Shown here: one piece after another, positions 8,639 through 17,383 of the stretch | How positions within the stretch are numbered: position 1 is the first letter of the stretch | How the letters are laid out: each line of letters begins with the position of its first letter | IMG/VR virus record: IMGVR_UViG_3300030333_006551 | Coordinates: 1 to 64,000 of that record | Reading direction: 5' to 3' (one strand) | DNA length: 64,000 nucleotides | DNA from: a virus | Notes under the pieces: model-generated | Databases searched by the model: none | The model's input: only the letters and a program-made list of their open reading frames with translations | Told to the model about the DNA's origin: nothing | Translations under genes and position numbers: made by a program

Positions 8639-9850
8639 ATGGATAGATTAAAGATACTTGTTGTTCCTGCTAATGATGGAGGGTGTGCTTATTACCGAGC
8701 ATGGGCTCCGTTTCAAAAGCTCCAAGAGTTGTATCCTCATTTGCTAGAAATGAGGTTTGATAAAAATCCCTTAGGGATCATAGAAGAAGGGGAAAAAGCA
8801 GGGCAGTGGAAAGAAGACTGGGACTTCGAGAATATGAAATGGGCAGATGTAGTGTTTGTTCATAACATTTGTAACTGGGGGGCGCAATACACAGGGAGAG
8901 TAATAGGCAAAGCAAAAGAGTTTGGTAAATTTGTTCATTATGATACTGATGATTTGTTAACCGAACTATATGACGGGCATAGGTTAAAGAAGGTATATGA
9001 AGAACAGGGACTGTCAGACATCACAAAATTTTACTACAATAATTCTGACCTTGTTACGGTTACGCAGATAAAGTTTGCTGAGAGAGTTAAAGAGTTTTGT
9101 AGTGGAATTCTTGCAGTAGTAAAGAACGCAATTGATTATAATTTAAATTGTTGGAATGTTCCAAAAGCACCCTCTCCTAGGAAAAGGTTTGTTAGAATTG
9201 GATGGGCTGGCGGAATTCATCACGAAGAGGACGTAAAAGAGTTTGCTGGAGTTCCTCATTTCGTAAACCAAAAAGTTGGGCGAGAGAATGTTAGCTGGGA
9301 CTTTTATGGAAGACCTCCCGTTCCCGAAGGCCAGAAAAAAGATTGGCAGCACGATGTTTGGGATAACTACGAGCGTATTTTGATGCGTGGGTTTAAAGGC
9401 GCTCGAAACTATAATATCTTTAATGCTCTTCCCGCAGATCATTACGGTGCTATCTACTCTCGTATGGATATTGCTATAGCACCCCTTCAAATGAACCCCT
9501 TTAATGATTCAAAATCTGAAATTAAAGTAGCTGAGTGTGGCCGATATTCCGTACCCTTGATCGCTTCAGATGTGGGATGTTACAACGAGACTATTCAGAA
9601 TGGCGTTACTGGATACCTTGTTAGCCCAGAAGCCCCTAAATCTGAATGGGTAAAAGTACTAACTAAAGTTATTAGAGATAAAAAGCATAGAATTAATATG
9701 GGACAAAATCTAAACAAACTTTCAGACATGTACTTCGATTTAAATAAGGTTGCTGTAAAAAGATTAGAATTGTACAGAGAATGCTTTAAAGTTAGAGAAT
9801 ATGACGAGCTATACAAAAAATTAGAAAATTATGAGCAAACCCTTTATTAA
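8639..9850 (+). CDS. Glycosyltransferase, GT-B fold (GT4-like)
   Basis: A 403-residue GT-B glycosyltransferase. The N-terminal half starts with KILVVPANDGGCAYYR, a sugar-acceptor domain start. The C-terminal half has the donor-site region KVAECGRYSVPLIASDVGC with the conserved Glu, then NGVTGYLV, as in GT4 enzymes. First gene of a sugar cluster reaching 24.7 kb. The donor sugar is unknown; it may decorate phage DNA, virion protein or host surface glycan. Confidence 0.85.
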   Translation: MDRLKILVVPANDGGCAYYRAWAPFQKLQELYPHLLEMRFDKNPLGIIEEGEKAGQWKEDWDFENMKWADVVFVHNICNWGAQYTGRVIGKAKEFGKFVHYDTDDLLTELYDGHRLKKVYEEQGLSDITKFYYNNSDLVTVTQIKFAERVKEFCSGILAVVKNAIDYNLNCWNVPKAPSPRKRFVRIGWAGGIHHEEDVKEFAGVPHFVNQKVGRENVSWDFYGRPPVPEGQKKDWQHDVWDNYERILMRGFKGARNYNIFNALPADHYGAIYSRMDIAIAPLQMNPFNDSKSEIKVAECGRYSVPLIASDVGCYNETIQNGVTGYLVSPEAPKSEWVKVLTKVIRDKKHRINMGQNLNKLSDMYFDLNKVAVKRLELYRECFKVREYDELYKKLENYEQTLY

Positions 9851-10625
9851 AATTCTTAGTGGTTGGTCGAACCCTGGAGGATCAACTACCGCTTTCATTA
9901 ATCTATGTAATATGTTTAATGATAATGGGATTGATTGTGTCTTTTATGGTCCCCATGCATGGCATATGGATAAGTGTCGTGCGCTGCCTTTAGATCAGGC
10001 AGGAGCAAATCCTGACGATAATGTTATTTTTCATTTTATAAATGTTGGGAATAAGTATCCTGTGAGGAAGATGGTGTATTCATGCCATGAGACAGATTTG
10101 AGGCCCGTTAAGGAGATCGTCCCTTTGGCTATTTATAACTTTATTCACTATGTCTCTGATTTCCAAAAAGATTGGCATGATGTGGATAAGTCTTCAGTGG
10201 TCATTCCGAATGTTCTTTCTGATCTAAAGAAGAAGTTATACAAGGATAGCAGTGTCGCTGGAGTAATAGGAAGTATAGACTCACATAAGAGACCCCATTT
10301 ATCAATCAAGAGGGCTTTAGAAGATGGGTTTAAAGAAGTGCATTTATACGGGGCTGTAACAGAGGTTGATTACTTTAAAAATGAAGTACAGCCCTTATTA
10401 AATGATAAAGTTGTGTGGAAAGAATACACAGAAGACAAGCAAGCTATGTATGATTCGCTTCATTCTGTATATCATTCTTCCAAGAGAGAAACCTTTAATT
10501 ATATTAAAGCAGAGTGTGAGCAAACGGGAACATCTTACTTAGGGTTAGACGAAAACGATCCTAACGCTACTTATATGGATAAGAAAGAAATCTTAGAATT
10601 ATGGAAGGAGGCATTGGAGCTATAA
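9831..10625 (+). CDS. Glycosyltransferase-like protein, short GT-B
   Basis: A 264-residue protein with ILSGWSNPGGSTTAF at the N terminus (glycine-rich acceptor loop), VVIPNVL in the middle and GVIGSIDSHKRPHLSI opening a second Rossmann-like half. This is the plan of a compact GT-B glycosyltransferase with a reduced C-terminal domain. Overlaps the previous glycosyltransferase gene by 20 nt. Confidence 0.65.
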   Translation: MSKPFIKILSGWSNPGGSTTAFINLCNMFNDNGIDCVFYGPHAWHMDKCRALPLDQAGANPDDNVIFHFINVGNKYPVRKMVYSCHETDLRPVKEIVPLAIYNFIHYVSDFQKDWHDVDKSSVVIPNVLSDLKKKLYKDSSVAGVIGSIDSHKRPHLSIKRALEDGFKEVHLYGAVTEVDYFKNEVQPLLNDKVVWKEYTEDKQAMYDSLHSVYHSSKRETFNYIKAECEQTGTSYLGLDENDPNATYMDKKEILELWKEALEL

Positions 10626-10626
10626 A

Positions 10627-11040
10627 ATGGATGACATCTACAGAAAATATTTACCTACTTTTTCAGAGCTAATTGATAGACTCTCTATTGTGCAATTAAA
10701 AGAAGTTTTTATTCCTGAGAATAAAGATGAGTATAAGATTGAAATAAATCAGATTATGCATGATATTGATCAACTACTTAACAAGCCATCACCTAAAAAG
10801 GTAGATGCTAAGTTTATAAGATCTTTGATTGTTCTCGCCCAAATGAATTTACATATATGGCACAATGAGGCAAATTACAGAAAAGGCATTGATGAAGGGA
10901 ATAATTTAGAACTTACCCACGGTTTAAACGGTATTAGAAATACAGCCAAAAATAAAATCCAGGAGCTTTTTGGAGGTCGCAAGGACTATAAGATTGATTG
11001 CCTTGCTGCTGACTTTAAGGACTGGGAGATTAGTTGGTGA
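10627..11040 (+). CDS. Conserved hypothetical protein in sugar cluster
   Basis: 137 residues, helical, with the start TFSELIDRLSIVQLKEVFIP, which I recall from phage proteins found beside nucleotide-sugar genes. No catalytic motif seen. Its TGA overlaps the GTG of the kinase gene (GTGA), suggesting coupled translation. Confidence 0.6.
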   Translation: MDDIYRKYLPTFSELIDRLSIVQLKEVFIPENKDEYKIEINQIMHDIDQLLNKPSPKKVDAKFIRSLIVLAQMNLHIWHNEANYRKGIDEGNNLELTHGLNGIRNTAKNKIQELFGGRKDYKIDCLAADFKDWEISW

Positions 11041-11774
11041 ATGTTCTTGTTATAGGTGAGACCTGTCAAGATAAGTTTTGCTACGGTGATTGTAGTCGGT
11101 TAGCGCCTGAAGCCCCTGTACCTGTATTTACGCTTATTTCTGAGTTAAACAACCCAGGAATGGCTATGCATGTGCAGAGAAACATTTTATCTCTAGGAGT
11201 TGATTGTCAGATTTTTACTAATAGTAATTGGAAGGATGTACAGAAGGTTAGGTATGTTGATGATCGCACTAATCAGATGTTTATCCGTATAGATAAAAAT
11301 GATGACAAAATTAAGAGAGGAAATGTTTCAGAGATTGATTATGATCAGTATGACGCTATTGTTGTTTCTGATTACGATAAAGGTTTTTTGACGGAAGATG
11401 ATTTAGATTATATCTTCCGTTGCCATCCTGTAACCTTTTTAGATACTAAGAAGGTATTAGGTTCTTGGGCTAGACGAGCTAAGTTCATAAAAATCAACTC
11501 GGTTGAGTATGAGAAATCAAAGCTATCTCTTGATGAAAATTACGATAAAAAACTGATTGTTACTACAGGAAAAAACGGTTGCAGGTATAATAACATAGAC
11601 TACCTTGTAGACCAAGTAGACATTAAAGATGTTTCTGGTGCTGGGGATACATTTTTAGCTGCTTTAGTTGTCGAATACTTAAGAACGCAAGACATAACTA
11701 AGGCTATAGTGTTCGCAAATGAATGCTCCACAAAGGTAGTCCAGAAACGAGGAGTAACAGTAGTAGATGAGTGA
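11037..11774 (+). CDS. PfkB-family sugar kinase, HldE kinase-domain-like
   Basis: A 246-residue kinase similar to the N-terminal (heptose 7-phosphate kinase) domain of HldE/RfaE. The N terminus (LVIGETCQDKFCYGDCSRL.PEAPVPVF) and the C-terminal PfkB signature DVSGAGDTFLAAL (about residues 197-209, catalytic Asp in GAGD) are present. I chose GTG at 11037 because it overlaps the previous stop; TTG at 11034 is the other choice. The matching nucleotidyltransferase half is encoded at 37988. Shorter than usual (about 320 residues), with a reduced lid region. Confidence 0.8.
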   Translation: MNVLVIGETCQDKFCYGDCSRLAPEAPVPVFTLISELNNPGMAMHVQRNILSLGVDCQIFTNSNWKDVQKVRYVDDRTNQMFIRIDKNDDKIKRGNVSEIDYDQYDAIVVSDYDKGFLTEDDLDYIFRCHPVTFLDTKKVLGSWARRAKFIKINSVEYEKSKLSLDENYDKKLIVTTGKNGCRYNNIDYLVDQVDIKDVSGAGDTFLAALVVEYLRTQDITKAIVFANECSTKVVQKRGVTVVDE

Positions 11775-12780
11775 AAAGATTTTAATTACAGGTGGTGCAG
11801 GCTATCTTGGCTCTGTTCTTGTTCAAAAGTTGATGGAGTCCAAGAAGTCGGCAAGACTTGCTTACCATGACCCAAAGTATAAGGAAAAAGTAGAAACACC
11901 TTCTTTCTATGTGTGGGATACGGTTACAGTTTATGACAACTTAATGTATAAGCAGACCCCTCTTACTAATTATTGCTATCGTGGAGACTTTCAGTTCGTT
12001 CAGGGTGATGTGAGAGATGAGGAAAAGCTGCTCCCTTTAGTTAAAGAGGCAGATGTAATTATTCCATTAGCTGCCATAGTAGGCTTCCCTGCTTGTGAAG
12101 CAGACAAGGAGTTAGCCACTGCGGTTAACACAGATCAGATTGAGTTTATACTAAAAAACAAAAAGCCTTCATGTAAAGTTATATATCCTAACACCAATAG
12201 TGGTTACGGTGTAGGAGAGGCAGGTGTACATTGCACTGAAGAGACACCCCTTAATCCAATTTCTCATTACGGTAAAACCAAGTGTGCCGCAGAAGATGCC
12301 GTAATTAAAGACGATCAGATTGCTTTTAGATTAGCTACTGTTTTTGGTGTATCACCTAGGATGAGGCTTGATTTACTTGTTAACGACTTTACCTACAAAG
12401 CCTACAAAGATGGATACTTAGTTTTATTTGAGTGGCATTTTAATAGGAATTACATTCATGTACAAGATGTTGCCTTAGCATTTATCTTTGCTATACAGAA
12501 CTATGAGTTCATGAAAGGTAACGCATATAACATTGGGCTCTCTGATGCTAATCTTACTAAGTTAGAGCTAACATACAAAATCAAGGAGCATTTCCCTGCA
12601 TTATCGGTCCAATGTGATTCCATTAAAGAGGATCCTGACAAGCGAGATTATATTGTATCCAATGAAAAAATAGAGTCATTGGGTTGGAGACCCTATTACA
12701 CCCTTGATGATGGTATTCGTGAGCTTAAGAAGTGTTTCACTATCTTAGGTCCCAGCTTGAACCAATATACGAACCTATGA
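11767..12780 (+). CDS. NAD-dependent sugar epimerase/dehydratase (extended SDR)
   Basis: A 337-residue nucleotide-sugar enzyme. GGAGYLG (residues 8-14) is the NAD-binding loop, and NTNSGYGVG plus SHYGKTK give the Ser/Tyr-x3-Lys catalytic set. RNYIHVQDVA is the usual substrate-side motif. Probably acts on a GDP-, ADP- or dTDP-sugar; the exact product is unclear. ATGA overlap with the next gene. Confidence 0.85.
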   Translation: MSEKILITGGAGYLGSVLVQKLMESKKSARLAYHDPKYKEKVETPSFYVWDTVTVYDNLMYKQTPLTNYCYRGDFQFVQGDVRDEEKLLPLVKEADVIIPLAAIVGFPACEADKELATAVNTDQIEFILKNKKPSCKVIYPNTNSGYGVGEAGVHCTEETPLNPISHYGKTKCAAEDAVIKDDQIAFRLATVFGVSPRMRLDLLVNDFTYKAYKDGYLVLFEWHFNRNYIHVQDVALAFIFAIQNYEFMKGNAYNIGLSDANLTKLELTYKIKEHFPALSVQCDSIKEDPDKRDYIVSNEKIESLGWRPYYTLDDGIRELKKCFTILGPSLNQYTNL

Positions 12781-13502
12781 CTGAAAAGATAGCAATACTT
12801 CTTCCAACAAGAGGTAGAACCAACTGGCTTAAGCGGTTCTGGGCTTCGGTTAATGAAACCGCAAGATACCCAGCCTATATTACAATGTATCTTTACATTG
12901 ATGAGGATGATTTACAGGGTTTAGCGGGAGCTAAATTTCTGTCCAATGCATATCCTAATAATGTGTTTTTTATGGTGGGTCCACGGATTCTAATGTCTGA
13001 AATGCCAAATAAGTTGTTTGAAATGACCTCCGATGAAAACATCATGTTTTTGGCGGGGGACGATCTTGTAATGAGAACTAGACATTGGGATCGTTTTGTT
13101 ATTGAAGCATTTGAAAAAATCCCAGACAGACTTGCTTTAGTTTATGGCGTTGATGGAGGTGAAACTCAACATCCTCCTGACTTTGCTACACATCCAATTA
13201 TTCACAGGAAATGGTTTGATGTGCTAGGGTATATTAATCCTCCATATTTCTCTTGCGACTATGCTGATACATGGTTAAATGATTTGGCAGATGCAGTAGG
13301 TAGAAAGTATTTACTTCCGATTTACAATGAACATATGCACTTCACACTAGGGAAGGCCGAATTTGATGACACATATCTTGACGGTCGAAAAAGGTTTGCT
13401 AAAGATAATGTTCCTCAGGTATTTGAAAATTTAAGAGACGCGAAAAAGAAAGACATAGAAAAAATTAAAACATATATACGGGAGTTTAAAGATGGCGAAT
13501 AA
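12777..13502 (+). CDS. Glycosyltransferase, GT-A fold
   Basis: A 241-residue GT-A type enzyme. It starts IAILLPTRGRTNWLKRF (nucleotide-sugar binding strand), and the metal-site region reads IMFLAGDDLVM (DD) at about residue 95. The start ATG at 12777 overlaps the epimerase stop (ATGA). Donor and acceptor unknown. Confidence 0.75.
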   Translation: MTEKIAILLPTRGRTNWLKRFWASVNETARYPAYITMYLYIDEDDLQGLAGAKFLSNAYPNNVFFMVGPRILMSEMPNKLFEMTSDENIMFLAGDDLVMRTRHWDRFVIEAFEKIPDRLALVYGVDGGETQHPPDFATHPIIHRKWFDVLGYINPPYFSCDYADTWLNDLADAVGRKYLLPIYNEHMHFTLGKAEFDDTYLDGRKRFAKDNVPQVFENLRDAKKKDIEKIKTYIREFKDGE

Positions 13503-14523
13503 GTTACTAGCGGTATACAACACTTGTGGTATATTTAAGAATCCAAGACAGTCGGTTGAGTATATTAGAAGCATTTCCAGCTTGTTAGAGCAAGATCTAG
13601 ATGGAGTCCAAGTGGTGATGTCTAGCTGCCTTAACGATGCAGAAACGCGGAACGCAGTTCGGGAGTATTTTGAGGAAAGTATCTCGTATAATTTTATTGA
13701 AGAGGTGTTACCTGTAAACGCCACATTTAACCACACTGTGTATCAATCAGTTAAAAGGTTTGGTGAGTTTGATAGTTATCTTTATATTGATTCTGGAATA
13801 AAACTTCCTAAGAAGAATATATTTAGTAATATGTATCAAACATTAAACTCTGGTCCGTATTCATTGGTCTCTACCTTGGTGGAGAATGATTTTGCTCCTA
13901 GACATTTAATTGATAAACTATTGAAAAGTGCTGACAATGTGAAGGCTATAAAAAAAGAGGCTAATACTTCTTTAGGTTTCCAAAAAGAAGACATTTTCTT
14001 AGAAGCTGTGGGGGATTCAGACGATACAAATGAGATAGTGATTCCCGTGGGGGAAGCGATTAATGGTCACTTTGAGTTATTCTCTAACGAATACTATAAA
14101 GCATATAATGAGAGGTTAGTTCCTGATATCTTTGCATCGTATTGTACTGAGTCTGTCTATTCTTTTATGTGTGCAGCACTAGGTAAGAACTGGGTTATTG
14201 ATCCTAGAAATATGTTAGAGCATCTAAAAAGTCTGGATGTTGCAAGTGCTGGCTTTGCACCTCATGGGCAGTTTCCATCACATGTAAAGCCTCACCAGCA
14301 TCTGTTTAGATCCCCAAAACCTATCGAGCAAATTTGCGAAGAGGGATACCCTTTAGGCTTTGGATATGAAGAGTGTAACGGTGTACTGATACATGATCCT
14401 GACCATTATGATGATAATGGGTTTTGTAGGAACGAAAACTTGCAAGAGTTTTTAAAGGATAACATGTTCTTAAAGAAGGAGCAGTTAGATTACGATAATA
14501 TTGAAAGTGAGTTCATCGAATGA
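13492..14523 (+). CDS. Glycosyltransferase-like protein, GT-A family
   Basis: A 343-residue protein beginning LLAVYNTCGIFKNP, with VVMSSCLND and SYLYIDSGIKLP, the latter at the place of the DxD region of GT-A enzymes. Overlaps its neighbours by 11 and 4 nt. Probably another transferase of the cluster; weaker call because the metal motif is only D.G. Confidence 0.55.
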   Translation: MANKLLAVYNTCGIFKNPRQSVEYIRSISSLLEQDLDGVQVVMSSCLNDAETRNAVREYFEESISYNFIEEVLPVNATFNHTVYQSVKRFGEFDSYLYIDSGIKLPKKNIFSNMYQTLNSGPYSLVSTLVENDFAPRHLIDKLLKSADNVKAIKKEANTSLGFQKEDIFLEAVGDSDDTNEIVIPVGEAINGHFELFSNEYYKAYNERLVPDIFASYCTESVYSFMCAALGKNWVIDPRNMLEHLKSLDVASAGFAPHGQFPSHVKPHQHLFRSPKPIEQICEEGYPLGFGYEECNGVLIHDPDHYDDNGFCRNENLQEFLKDNMFLKKEQLDYDNIESEFIE

Positions 14524-15041
14524 AGTGGAAGGTCTCTTCTGAAAAATTTAAAGATGTGCTTCTATTCAACCCTTCTGTAAGTTATGATTTCAGGGGTGAG
14601 ATATTTACAACCTACAAGGCTGGAGTTTACGAAAAACTGTTAGGTCAAGTTCATTTAGAAGATCCTTTTGTTGAAGATAAAATTTCAATCTCTAGGAAGA
14701 ATGTCCTGCGAGGGTTACATGGCGACCATGTAACCGATAAGTTAGTTCAATGCTTACATGGAGAGATTTATTTAGTTTTAGTTGATTGGCGGGAGGATTC
14801 TCCCACATACATGAAATGGGAATCTTTCCTACTTAACGATAAAAATAAGCTACAGGTTTTAATTCCAAAAGGTTTCTTAAATGGACATCTTTGCTTAAGT
14901 GAGAAATGTATTTTTTCTTATAAACAAACAAGCTATTATAAAGGTGCCGATAAACAGATAACCGCTGCTTGGGATGATCGAAACTTGGGTATTTTTTGGC
15001 CTATAAAAAATCCAATACTTTCAGAGAGAGATGCACTATGA
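14520..15041 (+). CDS. dTDP-4-dehydrorhamnose 3,5-epimerase-like cupin (RmlC family)
   Basis: 173 residues, the length of RmlC. It has the family core SRKNVLRGLHGD with the catalytic His67, then KLVQCLHGEIYLVLVDWR, and the IPKGFLNGHLCLSE strand. Epimerises a 4-keto-6-deoxy nucleotide sugar at C3 and/or C5. Overlaps both neighbours by 4 nt (ATGA). Confidence 0.85.
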   Translation: MKWKVSSEKFKDVLLFNPSVSYDFRGEIFTTYKAGVYEKLLGQVHLEDPFVEDKISISRKNVLRGLHGDHVTDKLVQCLHGEIYLVLVDWREDSPTYMKWESFLLNDKNKLQVLIPKGFLNGHLCLSEKCIFSYKQTSYYKGADKQITAAWDDRNLGIFWPIKNPILSERDAL

Positions 15042-16528
15042 AATCAGATTTAGATATACTACTTGTTCATCCTAATGCTTCTAATAAGATCTATCAAGAT
15101 CTCAGTAAAGACTTCTCTGCCATCGAGCCTCCTATTTGGGCTGCTATGATAGCTAAGTTCTTGCTTAATAAGGGGTACAAGGTAGACATTTTAGATTGCG
15201 AAGCTAACAGACTTAATGCAATTGAAGCTGGTAAAATTATCGGTGTTGCCAAGCCTCGCTTTGTGGGTGTAGTGGTTTACGGACAGCAACCCTCTGCTTC
15301 CACTCAGAATATGGTGGGCGCTATAGAGCTTATGAAGCAGGTTGACATGTACGGTATTCCAAGGATTTACTTAGGAGCCCACCCTTCTGCTTTGCCAAAA
15401 AAGACTCTTCTAGATGACAAAAGGGCTTTTGTTTGTGAGGGTGAAGGACCATACACTTTAGATGCTCTGTTACAAGTCGATATATTTAATGAGGAAGAAC
15501 TATCCACCGTTCCAGGGCTGTGGTATTATGATTTGGAAAACGAAGAGATTAAAAACACTAAACCTGCTCCATTAATTACCGACTTAGATAAAGAGCTTCC
15601 TGGATTGGCATGGGATCTTCTTCCCATGGACAAGTATAGAACTTCTAATTGGCATAGCTGGACAAATGAGTGTGATAATCAACCTTTTGCCGCAGTGTAC
15701 ACTAGTTTAGGTTGTCCATACAAATGCACTTTCTGTATGATAAATTCGCCTTTTGGAGGTTCTGGGTTTAGATACTGGAGTCCAGAGGTAATGATTAAAG
15801 AGTTTGATAAAATTGCAGAGATGGGCATTAAAAATGTAAAGATTGCTGATGAAATGTTTGTTCTAAATCCAAAGCATTTCATGGCGCTCTGTGAGCTTTT
15901 AATCGAACGAGATTACGGGTTTAATATTTGGTGTTATGCAAGGGTCGATACCGTAAAAGAGAAGTATCTTAAAACCATGAAGAAAGCAGGTATAAACTGG
16001 GTTGGATTGGGTATTGAGTCGGGAGATGTGGATGTCCGACAAGGTGTTGTTAAAGGTAAGTTCCAAGACTTAAATATTGTAGACATTGTAAACAAAATCC
16101 ATGATCACGGTATTAACATAGGTGCTAATTATATTTTCGGATTGCCCAATGATACAAAAGAAAGCATGCAAAACACTTTGGATCTAGCAATTGCTTTAAA
16201 CACCGATTGGGCAAACTTTTATTGCGCTATGGCTTATCCAGGGTCGAAGTTACATGAGGAGTTTTCCGCAAATAATCCAGAAGTCCTGCCAGAGCATAGT
16301 GATTATCCAGGATGGATAGGGTATTCTCAACATGCGTATGAAACATATAATTTGCCAACAGAAACCCTTACCCCAGGTGAAGTTCTTGCTTTTAGGGATG
16401 AGGCATTTATAAAATACTTCACTAACTCAGATTATGTTTCTCGCATGACTGATAAGTATGGAGCAACTTTTACTACCGAACTAGATCGGATGCTCTCCCA
16501 TACTTTAAAAAGAAAATTTATCGCTTAA
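15038..16528 (+). CDS. B12-binding radical SAM enzyme
   Basis: A 496-residue enzyme with an N-terminal cobalamin-binding Rossmann domain (ILLVHPNASN to about residue 180) and a radical SAM barrel with CPYKCTFC (cysteines near 226, 230 and 233). Such enzymes methylate or rearrange unactivated carbons of natural products, lipids and sugars. Start chosen at 15038 because of the ATGA overlap with the RmlC-like gene. A sugar- or lipid-modifying step is likely from context. Last gene before a 33-nt gap. Confidence 0.88.
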   Translation: MKSDLDILLVHPNASNKIYQDLSKDFSAIEPPIWAAMIAKFLLNKGYKVDILDCEANRLNAIEAGKIIGVAKPRFVGVVVYGQQPSASTQNMVGAIELMKQVDMYGIPRIYLGAHPSALPKKTLLDDKRAFVCEGEGPYTLDALLQVDIFNEEELSTVPGLWYYDLENEEIKNTKPAPLITDLDKELPGLAWDLLPMDKYRTSNWHSWTNECDNQPFAAVYTSLGCPYKCTFCMINSPFGGSGFRYWSPEVMIKEFDKIAEMGIKNVKIADEMFVLNPKHFMALCELLIERDYGFNIWCYARVDTVKEKYLKTMKKAGINWVGLGIESGDVDVRQGVVKGKFQDLNIVDIVNKIHDHGINIGANYIFGLPNDTKESMQNTLDLAIALNTDWANFYCAMAYPGSKLHEEFSANNPEVLPEHSDYPGWIGYSQHAYETYNLPTETLTPGEVLAFRDEAFIKYFTNSDYVSRMTDKYGATFTTELDRMLSHTLKRKFIA

Positions 16529-16561
16529 AATTTTCTCCCCTCTTCTTTTATATGTGACCCT

Positions 16562-17383
16562 ATGAGTGATTCTAAACGAAAAAAATGTAACATACTTACG
16601 CTTAATAAATATAAGCAAGAAAAAACTAATGCTGTCATGGTTACAGCGTATGATTTCCCACAAGCTCAACTAGCCCAGCAAGCTGGAGTCGATATGATTC
16701 TTGTAGGTGATTCGCTAGGCATGACAACTTTAGGTCATGAAAGCACTATACCAGTTACAATGGATGAAATGATTAGTCATTGTAAGGCTGTTAAGCGCGG
16801 TGCGGATAAAACTTTTCTCATAGGAGATATGCCTTTCCTTTCTTATCAAGCCTCGGATGAGGATGCTGTTAGAAATGCAGGTAGGTTTATTCAAGCGGGT
16901 ATGGATTGCATTAAACTTGAAGGCGTAGCCGAGAGTAGAATCAAAGCCATTTCAGACGCAGGCATTATGGTTATGGGTCACTTAGGTCTAACACCACAAA
17001 GTCAGGCCAAATTAGGTGGACATAGAGTTCAAGGTAAAACGAAAGAGTCCTTTCGTGAAATTTTAGATCAGGCTAGAAGAGTGCAGGAGGCGGGTTGCTC
17101 TTTCTTATTATTAGAAGCGATGCCTGTAGAACCAGCGAGAATGATCGCTGAAGAATTAGACATACCTGTTTATGGGATTGGAGCAGGTAATGAAACTGAT
17201 GGTCAGCTTGTAATCCTGCACGATTTAATTGGTATGTTTTTTGAGTTCAAGCCTAGGTTTGCCAAGAGATATTGCGAAGCAGGTAAATTAATTAGAGAAG
17301 CTTTGGAGGATTATTGCTCTGAAGTTAGGGATGGCTCTTTCCCAAGTGAAGAGCACTTTTATGCACCTTTGGAGGATTTTTAA
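16562..17383 (+). CDS. panB: Ketopantoate hydroxymethyltransferase (PanB)
   Basis: A 273-residue PanB, which transfers a one-carbon unit from methylene-tetrahydrofolate to alpha-ketoisovalerate to make ketopantoate, the first step to pantothenate and CoA. The active-site pieces are all present: VGDSLGM (Asp50) and GDMPFLSY (Asp89), the metal ligands; KLEG (Lys118, Glu120); HLGLTPQS; LEAMP (Glu185); GIGAG. Full length, so probably active. Very unusual in a phage and placed in a sugar cluster directly before a TPP enzyme with no gap. It may serve CoA supply or have been recruited to build a branched sugar side chain. Confidence 0.9.
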   Translation: MSDSKRKKCNILTLNKYKQEKTNAVMVTAYDFPQAQLAQQAGVDMILVGDSLGMTTLGHESTIPVTMDEMISHCKAVKRGADKTFLIGDMPFLSYQASDEDAVRNAGRFIQAGMDCIKLEGVAESRIKAISDAGIMVMGHLGLTPQSQAKLGGHRVQGKTKESFREILDQARRVQEAGCSFLLLEAMPVEPARMIAEELDIPVYGIGAGNETDGQLVILHDLIGMFFEFKPRFAKRYCEAGKLIREALEDYCSEVRDGSFPSEEHFYAPLEDF